49,322 bases of DNA from an uncultured Rhodoblastus sp. (GCF_903903185.1 NZ_CAIUXT010000157.1:1-49322), one strand, 5' to 3'; positions 36,791 to 48,592 are shown, numbered from the stretch's first letter. Notes: generated from the letters alone by a model not told the origin. A program made the numbers and translations.

Positions 36791-36826
36791 GAAGAGGATC
36801 GTCGGCGGTTGCAGCGGATCCTCTTC
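36791..36826. terminator. Inverted repeat after the PEP-CTERM gene
   Basis: Perfect 10-bp arms GAAGAGGATC / GATCCTCTTC around a 16-base loop, 10 bp after the stop. Only ATTT follows, so termination strength is uncertain. It lies between convergent genes and could serve both. Confidence 0.5.
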
Positions 36827-36920
36827 ATTTGCCGCCTGTCCGGGCGCTTTTCTGCCAGATATCGAAAATGCGCCGCGATCTATTCGATCGCAGCGTAAAA
36901 CTTTTTCAATTTCAATAGAT

Positions 36921-38225
<1,305 letters not shown>

Positions 38226-38308
38226 GCTCGGACTCCATTCGCTTCAGGGCGGTCGAACCGCCAGATTTGCTGGCCCAATATCACGCAAGCCGCGCGGAAG
38301 AAAGGCCG

Positions 38309-38351
38309 GAAAAGGCCGCGCCCCGGCAGAGGGGTCCGCCGGGGCGCTTTT
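38309..38351 (-). terminator. Terminator after ldtP, possibly bidirectional
   Basis: A perfect 10-bp inverted repeat (GCGCCCCGGC / GCCGGGGCGC) at 38318-38347 is flanked by CTTTT on the plus side and by a run giving CCTTTTCC on the minus strand. It lies ~20 bp past the ldtP stop. Confidence 0.7.
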
Positions 38352-38367
38352 CAACTGAAAACGAGAA

Positions 38368-39744
38368 TTACTTTTCGTCGGGCTCCGGATCGACGCTCAG
38401 GCCGCCGCGCTGGGCGACCGGTTGCACTGAGCCCGCGCCGCCGCCGGAAGCCGTCGAAAATCCGTCGCGCTGATAGATGTCCTCGCGAAACTGCACGATG
38501 TTTTCCGGCGTGCCCCAGGCGGTGATATAGACCCAGTAGACATTGACCGGCGGTTCGAGCCGGACGTCGAGCCTCTCGCCCGAGGCAATGGCCTGATCGA
38601 TACGGTTGCGATCCCAGCCCGGATTGTTCTTGAGCAGCCAGGCGACATAATCGCGCACATTCTGCAGGCGCATGCAGCCCGACGAGACGAAGCGGAAATC
38701 GTCGCCGAACACGCCCTTGGCAGGCGTGTCGTGCATATAGACGCCATAGGGATTGTTGATGTTGATGCGCACCACGCCGAGCGAATTCTCGGTGCTCGGA
38801 TCCTCGCGGAACCGGTAGTTGGTCGCCTCCAGCGAATGCCAGTTGATCTGGCTCGACTGAACCTCATTGTTGTTCTTGTCGAAAATCCGGATGTGGTTGT
38901 CCTTGAGATAATTCGAATCGGCCTGCATCTTCGGGATCAGATCCTTGCGGATGATCGAGGCCGGCACCGTCCAGTAAGGATTGAAGTCGATGTCCAGCGC
39001 GCGGGTCTGCATCACCGGCGACTGGCGGTCGATCTTGCCGACGCCCGCCGCGTGACGGGTGGCGATGGTGTCGTTTTCCACCGTATCGACCATCGCTGCG
39101 GGAATGTTGGCTTCGACGAAACGCTCGCCGAGATTGGACGAAAACGTCCGCAGCCGCACAATATTGGTTTCGAGCTGGCGCAGCCGGTAATCGGCCGGCA
39201 CGTTCATCGCGTCGATGGTCGCGGGATTGGCGACGCCGCTTTCGATCAGGCCGTGGCGCGCCTGGAACCGCCGGACGCCCGCCTCGACATAGGAATCGTA
39301 TATGCCGGAACCGGAAGCGGCCGGGTCGAGATCGCCGGTGACGATGAGGCGGCGGCGAAGCGCTGCCACCGACGGGCCGGAAGAGCCGAGTTTCAGCGTC
39401 GCGCCGGTCGGAACCTTGCCCCAGCCGCCATTGGCGACGATGCGGCGGTAGGTCTCGATCGCCTGTTCGGTGGCGGCGAGGGTGCGCGGCGACAACAGAG
39501 GGGTCGTGGTGCGGGCGACCGAAAGCCGCGCATCGGAATCATAACGCTGCGCCCATTCGGCCTGGGTGACCCTCTCGGCAGCCACCGCCGCTCCGCAGTA
39601 GCCAAGGGTCAGGCAGGCGGCGACGACATGGCGCGCCGAACGCTTGCTGCTCGCGGATGGGGCGTCAAGTCTTGCAAGTCCTGCAAGTCCTGCAAGTCGA
39701 AACCGGGCGCCGAATCGCGTCAAAACGGGTCTGCTCAAATCCAA
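38368..39744 (-). CDS. ldtP: Periplasmic L,D-transpeptidase with peptidoglycan-binding domain
   Basis: A 458-residue YcbB-type murein L,D-transpeptidase. After a signal sequence (HVVAACLTLGYCGAAVAAER, residues 39-58) come a helical part, a PG_binding_1 domain (118-180, LGSSGPSVAALRRRL, YDSYVEAGVRRFQARHGL), and the YkuD catalytic domain with His338 and Cys357 in RFVSSGCMRL. The gene next to it is an LdtR-like MarR regulator, the known arrangement in rhizobia and Liberibacter, hence the name. The start is a TTG at 39744 or 39738 behind GGAG; an N-terminal Leu-Ala-Gly run before the signal is encoded by 9-bp tandem repeats. Confidence 0.85.
   Translation of the reverse strand: MDLSRPVLTRFGARFRLAGLAGLARLDAPSASSKRSARHVVAACLTLGYCGAAVAAERVTQAEWAQRYDSDARLSVARTTTPLLSPRTLAATEQAIETYRRIVANGGWGKVPTGATLKLGSSGPSVAALRRRLIVTGDLDPAASGSGIYDSYVEAGVRRFQARHGLIESGVANPATIDAMNVPADYRLRQLETNIVRLRTFSSNLGERFVEANIPAAMVDTVENDTIATRHAAGVGKIDRQSPVMQTRALDIDFNPYWTVPASIIRKDLIPKMQADSNYLKDNHIRIFDKNNNEVQSSQINWHSLEATNYRFREDPSTENSLGVVRININNPYGVYMHDTPAKGVFGDDFRFVSSGCMRLQNVRDYVAWLLKNNPGWDRNRIDQAIASGERLDVRLEPPVNVYWVYITAWGTPENIVQFREDIYQRDGFSTASGGGAGSVQPVAQRGGLSVDPEPDEK
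39671..39698. repeat. Three 9-bp tandem repeats in the 5' end of ldtP
   Basis: The unit CTGCAAGTC occurs twice plus a one-mismatch copy (TTGCAAGTC) at 39672-39698. On the coding strand it is CTT-GCA-GGA, giving LAG-LAG-LAR ahead of the signal peptide. Being a multiple of three, copy number changes keep the frame. Confidence 0.7.
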
Positions 39745-39928
39745 AACTCCATTTCCTATATGCCGTTAGGTCGGGAGGCGGCGCCCCGCCGACAGGCTGT
39801 TAGGGTAAATATTCCATGAGGGACGTTAAAAAGGCGCGAATAGCGCGGCGATTTTAAGGCAAAGGCGCCCTGGCGAAGATAATCTGCTGCGGCGCGGCAG
39901 AAGCGCCACTCGCCCTGTCGCCGTGAAA

Positions 39929-39956
39929 ATAAAAAAGCCGGGCCTTTGGACCCGGC
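39929..39956 (-). terminator. Rho-independent terminator after ldtR
   Basis: On the minus strand GCCGGG-TCCAAAGG-CCCGGC is followed by TTTTTTATTTT. It lies ~155 bp beyond the ldtR stop, after the repeat cluster at 39985-40102. Confidence 0.85.
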
Positions 39957-39984
39957 GGATCGACTGGTTGGAACGGAAGGGGGT

Positions 39985-40102
39985 AGAGCCTGTTCCCAAA
40001 AAGTCGCAGAATTTTCTGGAACAGGCTCTGAACTTTCTGGAACAGGTTCCTAAACAAAGCGTTGGCGCATTTTCATTTTTCCACGAAGCATGGAAATGCG
40101 CC
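39985..40102. repeat. Repeat cluster downstream of ldtR
   Basis: AGAGCCTGTTCC (39985-39996) is the perfect inverse of GGAACAGGCTCT (40018-40029). The second arm recurs as GGAACAGGTTCC at 40039-40050, within a direct repeat starting TTTCTGGAACAGG. Next to the ldtR stop another hairpin has 9-bp arms GGCGCATTT / AAATGCGCC (40064-40102). Confidence 0.65.
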
Positions 40103-40111
40103 GCAGTTGCG

Positions 40112-40624
40112 TCACAGGCGATATTTGATCTGGTCGGTCCAGAAGCGCTCCAGACGGTTCAGGGCGTTGTTGACGACCTTGAATTCGTCGATCGACACGC
40201 CGCCGATCTGCTCGACGGTGAAGACATGCTTTTCATAGAGCGCGGCGATGATGTCGCGAACGGCCTTGCCTTCCGGTGTCAGGCTGATACGCACCGAACG
40301 GCGGTCGATGCGCGAGCGGGAATGGTGCATGTAGCCCATTTCGACCAGCTTTTTCACATTATAGGAGACGTTGGAGCCCAGATAATAGCCACGGGTGCGC
40401 AATTCGCCCGCGGTCAGTTCGCAGTCGCCGATATTGTAGAGCAGCAACGCCTGAACGGCGTTGATGTCAGCTCGGCCGCGCCGGTCGAATTCATCCTTGA
40501 TCACGTCGAGCAGGCGGCGATGCAGCCGCTCCACCAGGGTCAGTGCTTCAAGGTAGACCGGACGCACTTCGGCGCCGCGTTCGGACCGGGCGGAGGCGAT
40601 TTCCAGTTTGACGGCTTTCGACAT
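40112..40624 (-). CDS. ldtR: MarR-family regulator, LdtR type
   Basis: A 170-residue winged-helix regulator: a helical N-terminus (VYLEALTLVERLHRRLLDVI), the HTH at ~65-95 (ELRTRGYYLGSNVSYNVKKL) and the wing with SRSRIDRRSVRISLTPEGK. Sequence and position match LdtR, the MarR-family regulator of the neighbouring L,D-transpeptidase ldtP, studied in Liberibacter and Sinorhizobium, where it links cell-wall cross-linking to osmotic stress. The start is the ATG at 40624. It is transcribed in the same direction as ldtP but with a strong terminator between them, so ldtP has its own promoter. Confidence 0.85.
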   Translation of the reverse strand: MSKAVKLEIASARSERGAEVRPVYLEALTLVERLHRRLLDVIKDEFDRRGRADINAVQALLLYNIGDCELTAGELRTRGYYLGSNVSYNVKKLVEMGYMHHSRSRIDRRSVRISLTPEGKAVRDIIAALYEKHVFTVEQIGGVSIDEFKVVNNALNRLERFWTDQIKYRL

Positions 40625-40785
40625 TGTTCAACCCCTGCGATTTCAATGCGCCGATTGATCCCGGCGGCTTCCATGGACAGACTTTAGCGGGCTCGGGTGA
40701 AAACCGGTTTAAGCAACATTCTGAATCCCGCGTTACCGCGCTTACGTAGCATCGAGGTGAATCGTCGATGAATTAAATCAAGTCT

Positions 40786-41319
40786 TTACATTGATCGTTC
40801 GTTACCCTTGGGGGAGCGGAGCAGCCCGAGCGCCTTGTCGAACAGCCGATCGAGCGTGCCGAATTCGCCCGAGGCGACATTGGCGCGCCAGGAAAGAAAA
40901 AGATAAACCGCCAGCAACAGCCCGTCCAACCATCGGATGCCGCCGCCGCCGAAAAAAAATGTCGGCTTGATCGTGGCGACAAAAAACTGCGCCATCAGGG
41001 TCAAAAGCCAGACCACGCCGCCCCAGGGCGCGATCAGCCACAGGCCGACGGCGGCGACAAGATCGAGCACGGCGAAAAACGTCGTCGCCGCGATGCTGCC
41101 GGCGGAATATTCGACAAAGGAGCCCCCGGCGGGCGCGAGGATGCGCCGCCATTGCGCCAGCCCCTCGACGATCCACCAAAGGGCGACGACGCGGAAAAAC
41201 ACCGTCAGGTAGAAGGTCCAGCGGGCTTCTTCGGCATCCGAACCGGCCTTGACCCCGACCTGGATGGCGGCGGAGGATTCACGCGCATCCTCCTCCCGGG
41301 GGCCTTTGAAATAATCCAT
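40786..41319 (-). CDS. DUF6163-type membrane protein
   Basis: A 177-residue protein with about four TM helices (YLTVFFRVVALWWIVEGLAQ, TTFFAVLDLVAAVGLWLIAP, GGVVWLLTLMAQFFVATIKP, LDGLLLAVYLFLSWRANVAS). The mix of a Trp-rich first helix and the motif FFGGGGIRWLDG fits a conserved alphaproteobacterial family usually found beside ldtR (DUF6163 by recollection). The function is not known; the constant neighbourhood suggests a cell-envelope role. The start at 41319 has GGAACAGGACCGGAG before it. The gene is divergent from hemB. Confidence 0.75.
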   Translation of the reverse strand: MDYFKGPREEDARESSAAIQVGVKAGSDAEEARWTFYLTVFFRVVALWWIVEGLAQWRRILAPAGGSFVEYSAGSIAATTFFAVLDLVAAVGLWLIAPWGGVVWLLTLMAQFFVATIKPTFFFGGGGIRWLDGLLLAVYLFLSWRANVASGEFGTLDRLFDKALGLLRSPKGNERSM

Positions 41320-41407
41320 CTCCGGTCCTGTTCCTTTCAGTGTTTCGGCTTCAGGCGGGTTGTCGCTGGCGCGCTGGCTACAGCCCGCCTGGATTTTCCT
41401 GTTTTAG

Positions 41408-42613
<1,206 letters not shown>

Positions 42614-42713
42614 GCCGATTGCGGAAAGCGGCGCGGCGGGATTTTGTCCCGATCGCCGCGCATCGCCAGACATTTTCGCCCCTGAGTAGTGTGCTCAGAA
42701 GGGAGGAATTGTC

Positions 42714-43274
42714 ATGGGCGCGTCGAAAATTGCCAATTGCAGTACATTGTTGTTCCCCGCAGGGTTGGCCCGCACCAGGCGCCTGACCCTCACTCCCCTG
42801 CAGGCGGCCGACGCCTTTCAACTGGTCGTCCTGACCAACGATCCCCTGGTTGCGGCGGGCGTTTCGCTGCTTCGCCAGCCCTTCACTCTCGCCGACGCGC
42901 ATGAACTGATCGCCTTGCCGAGCGCGCAAAAAGGCTGTTTCGCCTCGATTCGGGTGGCCGGAAGCCGGCATGGCGACAGCGGCCCGTTCATCGGCTGCGT
43001 CGGCGCGGTGGTGCGCGACCGGACCGACGTCGAGCTGGGCTTCTGGCTGGGCGTTCCCCATCATGGGCGGCATTACGGCGAAGAGGCCGCGCAGGCCATG
43101 CTGGAACTGTTGCGGCAGACCTTTCCCGAGCGCCGCATCGTCGCCGAATGCCCGCGCGAAAATTCCGCCTCCTGGCGGCTGCTGCAAAGGCTCGGTTTCT
43201 GTCCGAGCGGCGCCAGCGGCTCGCGAAAGGGAGCGCAATTGCTGGCCTTCAAAGCGCCCGAGGCGGTGTCCTGA
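42714..43274 (+). CDS. GNAT-family N-acetyltransferase
   Basis: A 186-residue protein like the RimJ/RimL branch: RLTLTPLQAADAFQLVVLTN near the N-terminus, ELGFWLGVPHHGRHYGEEAA with the acetyl-CoA loop, and CPRENSASWRLLQRLGFCPS near the C-terminus. The ATG at 42714 follows GGGAGG. The acceptor is unknown. It lies ~100 bp after hemB and ~85 bp before the RDD gene, all in one direction. Confidence 0.85.
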   Translation: MGASKIANCSTLLFPAGLARTRRLTLTPLQAADAFQLVVLTNDPLVAAGVSLLRQPFTLADAHELIALPSAQKGCFASIRVAGSRHGDSGPFIGCVGAVVRDRTDVELGFWLGVPHHGRHYGEEAAQAMLELLRQTFPERRIVAECPRENSASWRLLQRLGFCPSGASGSRKGAQLLAFKAPEAVS

Positions 43275-43359
43275 CCGGGCGCCCCTTGCGCGGGAAGGAT
43301 CGAAAAACCAGATATCAACCTCGCCGCAATGGTCTCGACTAAATTTGGAGCGCGTGGAA

Positions 43360-43827
43360 ATGAGCAATGTCAATGGCTGGAGCGCCGGAGCGCAACCCGC
43401 CGTTTATCCCCTGGCCCCCCTGCCCGCCAGCGCCCTGCAAAGCGTGCGCCGTCGGCGCATCGCCGCGCTTTTTCTGGACCTCATTCTGGTCACTATTCTC
43501 TCGGTGGGAATTTTTCTCGTCCTCGGCGTGCTCACGCTGGGAATAGCTTGGCTGATCCTGCCGCCGCTGTTTCCGTTCGTCGCGTTTTTCTACAACGGCC
43601 TGACCATATCGGGCGGCGGCATGGCGACGCCGGGCATGAAGGCGATGGATCTCGAAATGCGTCTCGTCGACGGTTCGCCGACGCCGTTTTTGCACGCCGC
43701 CGTCCATGCCGTGCTGTTTTACCTGAGCTGGATGTTTCCGCCGATCTTTCTGCTTTCCCTGCTCGCCGCCGACAAGCGCTGTCTGCATGACATGCTCGCC
43801 GGCGTGATCGTGTTGCGCCGCGTGTGA
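43360..43827 (+). CDS. RDD-family membrane protein
   Basis: A 155-residue protein with about three TM helices: [20 protein letters not shown] opens with the RDD-family Arg/Asp pattern, then [20 protein letters not shown] and [20 protein letters not shown]; the motif [20 protein letters not shown] and the end [17 protein letters not shown] are typical of the family. The ATG at 43360 was chosen after GGAG; a frame to 42970 overlaps the GNAT gene. The function is unknown. The hemB-RDD-bpt order is conserved in Hyphomicrobiales. Confidence 0.88.
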   Translation: MSNVNGWSAGAQPAVYPLAPLPASALQSVRRRRIAALFLDLILVTILSVGIFLVLGVLTLGIAWLILPPLFPFVAFFYNGLTISGGGMATPGMKAMDLEMRLVDGSPTPFLHAAVHAVLFYLSWMFPPIFLLSLLAADKRCLHDMLAGVIVLRRV

Positions 43828-43867
43828 GAGAGCCCGACAACGAAGCCCTTGCCGGAGGTGGAAGGAA

Positions 43868-44599
43868 TTGACCAGCGAACCGCGCGATCCGCCGCAGTTT
43901 TACCTCACCTCGCCGGCGCCCTGCCCCTATCTGCCCGGCAAGGAGGAACGCAAGGTTTTCACCCATCTGGTCGGACGCCGCGCCAGCCGGCTCAACGACG
44001 CCCTCACCCATTCCGGATTTCGCCGCTCGCAGACCATCGCCTATCGCCCGGCCTGCGAAAATTGCAAGGGCTGCGTCTCGGTGCGCATTCTGTGCGAGGA
44101 GTTTTCGCCCGGACGCACGCAGAAAAAAGTGCTCGCGCGCAACGCCGAAATCGTCAGCTCGTTCGGCCCTTCGCGCGCCGACAGCGAACAGTTCGAGCTG
44201 TTTCGGGCCTATCTCGACTCCCGCCACAGCGACGGCGGCATGGCCGACATGGCCATGCTCGATTATGCGATGATGGTCGAGGACAGCCATGTCGAAAGCC
44301 GGCTGGCGCGCTATCGCCTGCGCGTTCCCGGGGCAGAGCCCGGCCCGCTGGTCGCCTGCTGCCTGACCGACGTGCTCGATGACGGCCTGTCGATGGTCTA
44401 TTCCTTCTACGATCCGGAACTGGCCCCGCGCTCGCTCGGCGCCTTCATGATCCTCGACCATATTTTCCGCGCGCAGGCGATGGGCCTGCCGCATCTCTAC
44501 CTCGGCTATTGGGTCGCCGGCTCGAAGAAGATGGACTACAAGTCGCATTATCTGCCGCAGGAGCGGCTCGGCCCGGAAGGCTGGACGCGGGTGGGATGA
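43868..44599 (+). CDS. bpt: Aminoacyl-tRNA-protein transferase (Bpt/Ate family)
   Basis: A 243-residue enzyme that adds Leu (Bpt) or Arg to the N-terminus of proteins with acidic ends, marking them for ClpAP through the N-degron pathway. Motifs are [16 protein letters not shown], the metal/cysteine patch [16 protein letters not shown] and [20 protein letters not shown], then [12 protein letters not shown]. The start is a TTG at 43868 behind GGAGGTGGAAGG. It is the last plus gene of this group. Confidence 0.94.
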   Translation: MTSEPRDPPQFYLTSPAPCPYLPGKEERKVFTHLVGRRASRLNDALTHSGFRRSQTIAYRPACENCKGCVSVRILCEEFSPGRTQKKVLARNAEIVSSFGPSRADSEQFELFRAYLDSRHSDGGMADMAMLDYAMMVEDSHVESRLARYRLRVPGAEPGPLVACCLTDVLDDGLSMVYSFYDPELAPRSLGAFMILDHIFRAQAMGLPHLYLGYWVAGSKKMDYKSHYLPQERLGPEGWTRVG

Positions 44600-44669
44600 T
44601 TCCGGCTGGTGGAAAAGTGAAAATGACGAAGTGAAAAGGCTTTTTGCGCGATATCAGGTGTTCACGTTT

Positions 44670-44685
44670 TGTTTCACGTGAAACG
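44670..44685. promoter_or_regulatory. parS-like ParB-binding site
   Basis: TGTTTCACGTGAAACG matches the bacterial parS consensus TGTTTCACGTGAAACA at 15 of 16 positions, including the full central palindrome GTTTCACGTGAAAC. parS sites load ParB-CTP clamps and usually cluster near the chromosome origin. Confidence 0.75.
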
Positions 44686-45323
44686 AGACTGGGCGGGCTT
44701 GGCGCCCTTGCGGCTTTTTCCTAGAAATGCATGGATTTTCCGGCGCCTGCTTTGGGTGCGCGAGAGCGGAAAAAAGCTTCGCGCGGCGCTGGCGCGAGAT
44801 GCAACCTGCCGGTTGTGGCGTCAAAAGCGGGTCGAATTTGAACCAAAACGAGCAAAAAAAACACGGTTTTGCGCAAATTAGGCATGATTTTGAGGTTTTT
44901 TTCACTTTTTCCACCCCCGCTGCGTTCGTCCTTTTTTTGACAACCTGAGCGCGAATCGTCCACGCCGCGCAGGGTTGTCCCTCTCCCCGCTCGCCGAACA
45001 AGGGCCGTCCGAGGCGCAACGCTTTCGGGTCATTGGGCTGCCGATCCAGGCCGAGCCAAAACACATTTTTGGGCGGATCGAGGGCAGGACGGCGCTATTG
45101 GGGGAGTTGGCAAGGCGTGAACGGAACCCGGCCAAATGCGCCGCGCGAGGATTCGGGGACTGGATTCGAATTGCGCAAGCATGGCGGGCGACGGCAAGGC
45201 GCGCGCGATGGGGCGCAATTCGTTTCCTGTCCCCGAACTCCGGGTTGGCGACCGGCAATGTTGCAATTTGGGGATTTGGTAAGCTGTCACCGGAACCTTC
45301 CCATTATGTTACGGAAGTTGTGA

Positions 45324-45387
45324 AGTTACGGTGACACCGTTAATAGGAGTTAGCAGAGTTACGGTGACACTTGAGTTACGGTGACAC
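45324..45387. repeat. Three 14-bp direct repeats AGTTACGGTGACAC
   Basis: Identical copies at 45324-45337, 45357-45370 and 45374-45387 (offsets 33 and 17). A partial copy (TGTTACGGAAG) precedes them. They lie in an AT-richer patch, look like iterons or regulator sites, and no gene starts next to them. Confidence 0.75.
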
Positions 45388-45483
45388 TTTACTAAATAAA
45401 CGTTTCTTCGGCCCTCTTTTGGCGCGGCGTGGCTCGTCGCCCTATCGCCCGGCGCTGTCTGTTCGAATCCATCGGCATCTTGG

Positions 45484-46386
45484 CTAATCACCCGGCCCCT
45501 CGCCCCGCTCGCGGGGACATGGAGTCAGCAGGCTATCCTCCAGCGCTTGCGCCGCCTTGGGCTGCCTGATCCTTTTCCGCGTTTGCGGTTTTTCCCTCGG
45601 GCCCTCGACCAGCCGCACGATCGCGCCCCAGAGGGTGCGCACGTCCTGTTGCGACAGGTTCATCCGGTGCAGCATGTTGCGCATGTTGCGCTGCATCACC
45701 GGGCGTTTGGTCGCCGGCCGGAAAAACCCGGCGGCGTCGAGTTTTTCTTCCAGAAATTCGAAAAACGACAGGGTCATGGCGCGCTGCGCCGGCGGCGAAC
45801 GCTCGGAGAGGTCGAAGGGCGCGCCGCCGCCCTGCCGGCTCTTGAAGAATTCATAGCCGCACAGCAGCACCGCCTGCGCCAGATTGAGCGAGCCATAGGC
45901 CGGATTGACCGGAAAGGTCAGAATGGCGCTGGCCAGCGCGATGTCGTCATTATCCAGTCCGGTGCGCTCCGGCCCGAACAAGATGCCTTGCTTTTCGCCC
46001 GCCATGATGGCGGCGGCGGATTCGGCCATCGCGATTTCCGGGATTTCGATGCGCTTGTGCTGGCCGCGCTCGCGCGCGGTGGTCGCCCAGACGAAATTCA
46101 GATCGGCGACGGCCTCGGCGACGCTGTCGAACACTTTGGCGTTTTCGAGCAGATGGACGGCGCCGGCGGCGGCGGCGTAGGCGCCCTTGCGCCGCGCGCC
46201 GGTTCTCGGCCAGCCCTCGCGCGGCGAGACCAGCCGCAGGTCGCTGAGCCCGAAATTGGCCATGGCGCGCGCACACATGCCGATATTGACCGCCAGTTGC
46301 GGCCGCACCAGCACGATCGCCGGACCGCCCTCGAAAAGCGGTTTCGTTCTGTCCGTACCGGCTCCGACCAAGACGCTTTCCTCCAT
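45484..46386 (-). CDS. trmJ: tRNA (cytidine/uridine-2'-O-)-methyltransferase TrmJ
   Basis: A 300-residue SPOUT-class methyltransferase modifying position 32 in the anticodon loop. Motifs are [20 protein letters not shown] with the conserved Asn/Arg, [29 protein letters not shown] and [20 protein letters not shown] with the trefoil-knot AdoMet site. The C-terminal ~45 residues ([20 protein letters not shown]) are basic and probably flexible. The start is the ATG at 46386, ~170 bp from the divergent icd. Confidence 0.92.
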   Translation of the reverse strand: MEESVLVGAGTDRTKPLFEGGPAIVLVRPQLAVNIGMCARAMANFGLSDLRLVSPREGWPRTGARRKGAYAAAAGAVHLLENAKVFDSVAEAVADLNFVWATTARERGQHKRIEIPEIAMAESAAAIMAGEKQGILFGPERTGLDNDDIALASAILTFPVNPAYGSLNLAQAVLLCGYEFFKSRQGGGAPFDLSERSPPAQRAMTLSFFEFLEEKLDAAGFFRPATKRPVMQRNMRNMLHRMNLSQQDVRTLWGAIVRLVEGPREKPQTRKRIRQPKAAQALEDSLLTPCPRERGEGPGD

Positions 46387-46554
46387 TCGCGCGGCAAGTT
46401 AGGCGTCTCGACGCCATTGGGCAATGACGCGGAAAATCGTCGCCGGCGACCCGCCAAAAGTTACTGGTCCGGCGCGCTGGCCGATGCTATAGGGCGGCGC
46501 GAAGGGCGCCGGAAGGCCGCTCGCAATGTCGTTTTCTGGGGAAGAGGTCGAGGC

Positions 46555-47766
46555 ATGAGCAAGATCAAGGTCGCCAATCCGGTCGTCGAGATGGACGGCG
46601 ACGAAATGACCCGGATCATCTGGCATTTCATCAAGGAAAAGCTGATCCACCCCTATCTCGACATCGACCTCAAATATTACGATCTGTCGGTCGAAAACCG
46701 CGACGCCACCAACGACCAGGTGACCGTCGATTCCGCCGAGGCGACGAAAAAATACGGCGTCGCCGTCAAATGCGCCACCATCACCCCCGACGAAGCGCGC
46801 GTCGAAGAATTCAAGCTCAAGGAAATGTGGAAGTCGCCCAATGGCACGATCCGCAATATCCTGGGCGGCACCATCTTCCGCGAGCCGATCATCTGCAAGA
46901 ACGTGCCGCGCCTCGTTCCCGGATGGACCCAGCCGATCGTCATCGGCCGCCACGCTTACGGCGACCAGTACCGGGCCACCGATTTCAAGGTTCCCGGCAA
47001 GGGCCGGCTGACGATCAAGTTCGAGGGCGACGACGGGACGGTGATCGAGAAGGAAGTGTTCCGCTTCCCGAGCCCCGGCGTGGCCCAGGCCATGTACAAC
47101 CTCGACGATTCGATCCGCGATTTCGCCCGCGCCTCGCTCAACTACGGGCTGTTGCGCAAATGGCCGGTCTATCTCTCGACCAAGAACACCATTTTGAAGG
47201 CCTATGACGGACGCTTCAAGGATCTGTTCCAGGAAGTGTTCGACGCCGAGTTCAAGGACAAGTTCGCGGAAGCCAACATCACCTACGAGCATCGCCTGAT
47301 CGACGATATGGTCGCTTCGGCGTTAAAGTGGTCGGGCGGCTATGTCTGGGCCTGCAAGAACTACGACGGCGACGTGCAGTCCGACACCGTGGCGCAGGGC
47401 TTTGGCTCGCTCGGCCTGATGACCTCGGTGCTGATGACGCCCGACGGCAAGATCGTCGAAGCCGAAGCGGCGCACGGCACCGTCACCCGCCATTACCGCG
47501 AACATCAGAAGGGCAAGGAAACCTCGACCAATTCCATCGCCTCGATCTTCGCCTGGACGCGCGGCCTCGCGCATCGCGCCAAACTCGACAATAATCCGGA
47601 ATTGCTCAAATTCTCGCTGACGCTCGAAAAGGTCTGCGTCGATACGGTCGAATCCGGCTTTATGACCAAGGATCTGGCGCTGCTCGTCGGCGCCCGCCAG
47701 AAATGGCTCTCGACCACGGGATTTCTCGACAAGATCGACGAGAATTTGAAGAAGGCGACGGCTTAA
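46555..47766 (+). CDS. icd: NADP-dependent isocitrate dehydrogenase
   Basis: This 403-residue TCA-cycle enzyme converts isocitrate to 2-oxoglutarate with NADP+. It belongs to the homodimeric type shared with eukaryotic IDH1/2: [20 protein letters not shown], the substrate loop [40 protein letters not shown] with catalytic Tyr/Asp, [20 protein letters not shown], and the NADP motif [19 protein letters not shown]. The ATG at 46555 follows GAGG. A small stem (GACGCC / GGCGTC, about 47781-47803) follows the gene. Confidence 0.96.
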   Translation: MSKIKVANPVVEMDGDEMTRIIWHFIKEKLIHPYLDIDLKYYDLSVENRDATNDQVTVDSAEATKKYGVAVKCATITPDEARVEEFKLKEMWKSPNGTIRNILGGTIFREPIICKNVPRLVPGWTQPIVIGRHAYGDQYRATDFKVPGKGRLTIKFEGDDGTVIEKEVFRFPSPGVAQAMYNLDDSIRDFARASLNYGLLRKWPVYLSTKNTILKAYDGRFKDLFQEVFDAEFKDKFAEANITYEHRLIDDMVASALKWSGGYVWACKNYDGDVQSDTVAQGFGSLGLMTSVLMTPDGKIVEAEAAHGTVTRHYREHQKGKETSTNSIASIFAWTRGLAHRAKLDNNPELLKFSLTLEKVCVDTVESGFMTKDLALLVGARQKWLSTTGFLDKIDENLKKATA

Positions 47767-47824
47767 AGCGTATAGACTCGCGACGCCGGGGACCCGAGGC
47801 GTCCCTTTCGCCGGAGTTGCAGCC

Positions 47825-48592
47825 ATGCCCTTCAGCGCCTTCGTTGTTTTAGCGGCCCTCGCCCTGCTCTTCGCCGGCCTGCGCATCGCGCGGCAATATG
47901 AGCGCGGCGTGGTGCTGCGGTTCGGACGTTATGTCGCGACGCGGGGACCGGGCCTCTATTGGATCGTCCCGCTGATCGAGACCGCCGTCACCGTCGATCT
48001 GCGCATCGTCACTACCGCCGTTTCCGGCCAGGAGGCGATCAGCCGCGACAATGTGCCGATCAAGATCGACGCGGTGATCTGGCGGCGCATCGTCATGGCC
48101 GAGCGTTCGGTGTTCGAGGTGCGCAATATCGAGGAGGCGGTGACCCAGGTCGCCATCACTGCGTTGCGCGACATCATCGGGCGGCACACGCTCGACGATA
48201 TTTTGAAGGAACAGGCGGAGATCTCGGCGGCGATGCAGACCGCCATCGATGCGGTGACCGAACCCTGGGGCGTCAAGGTCGAGCGCGTGGCGATGAAAAG
48301 CGTCGAGATTCCGCCGACCATGCAGCGCGCCATGGCGCAGGAGGCCGAAGCCCTGCGCGAAAAACGCGCCCGCATCATCAAGGCCGAGGCCGAAGGCGAG
48401 GCGGCGGAAAAACTGCGTCAGGCCGCGCAAGTGATGATGGGTTCGCCTGCGGCGCTGGAATTGCGGCGGATGCAGATGCTGACCGAAGTCGGCGCCGAAC
48501 AGAACACCATGACCATCGTGATGATGCCGAGCGAATTCGTGGAAGCCGCCCGCGCCCTGGGGAGCCTGGCGACAAAGCCGGAGAAGAATTAG
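47825..48592 (+). CDS. Slipin (SPFH/band 7 membrane protein)
   Basis: A 255-residue protein with one N-terminal membrane segment (FVVLAALALLFAGLRIARQY) and an SPFH domain from ~25 to 190: YERGVVLRFGRYVATRGPGL, VDLRIVTTAVSGQEAISRDN, VTQVAITALRDIIGRHTLDD and WGVKVERVAMKSVEIPPTMQ. The following EAEALREKRARIIKAEAEGE is the coiled-coil region that drives oligomers. Slipins organise membrane microdomains; the partner, usually an NfeD protease, is not present here. It starts ~60 bp after icd and converges on the next gene with 7 bp between stops. Confidence 0.92.
   Translation: MPFSAFVVLAALALLFAGLRIARQYERGVVLRFGRYVATRGPGLYWIVPLIETAVTVDLRIVTTAVSGQEAISRDNVPIKIDAVIWRRIVMAERSVFEVRNIEEAVTQVAITALRDIIGRHTLDDILKEQAEISAAMQTAIDAVTEPWGVKVERVAMKSVEIPPTMQRAMAQEAEALREKRARIIKAEAEGEAAEKLRQAAQVMMGSPAALELRRMQMLTEVGAEQNTMTIVMMPSEFVEAARALGSLATKPEKN

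Larger units (their letters stand above)
44600..45483. other. Convergent gene-free region between bpt and trmJ
   Basis: About 880 bp with no gene I can support, unusually long for two converging genes. It holds a parS-like site (44670-44685), a near-inverted repeat GACAACCTG / CAGGGTTGTC (44938-44977) and three 14-bp repeats (45324-45387). The part 44830-44940 is more AT-rich. Confidence 0.55.

Noticed and set aside
45440-45480. A GTTCGAATCC motif resembling a tRNA T-arm
   Set aside because: The five bases on each side do not pair (GTCTG with CCATC), and no D-arm, anticodon arm or acceptor stem can be drawn.
45309-45491. A 60-codon minus-strand frame across the 14-bp repeats
   Set aside because: The sequence is produced by the repeats (SVTVT, GVTVTS), it overlaps trmJ's end, and it lacks a ribosome site.
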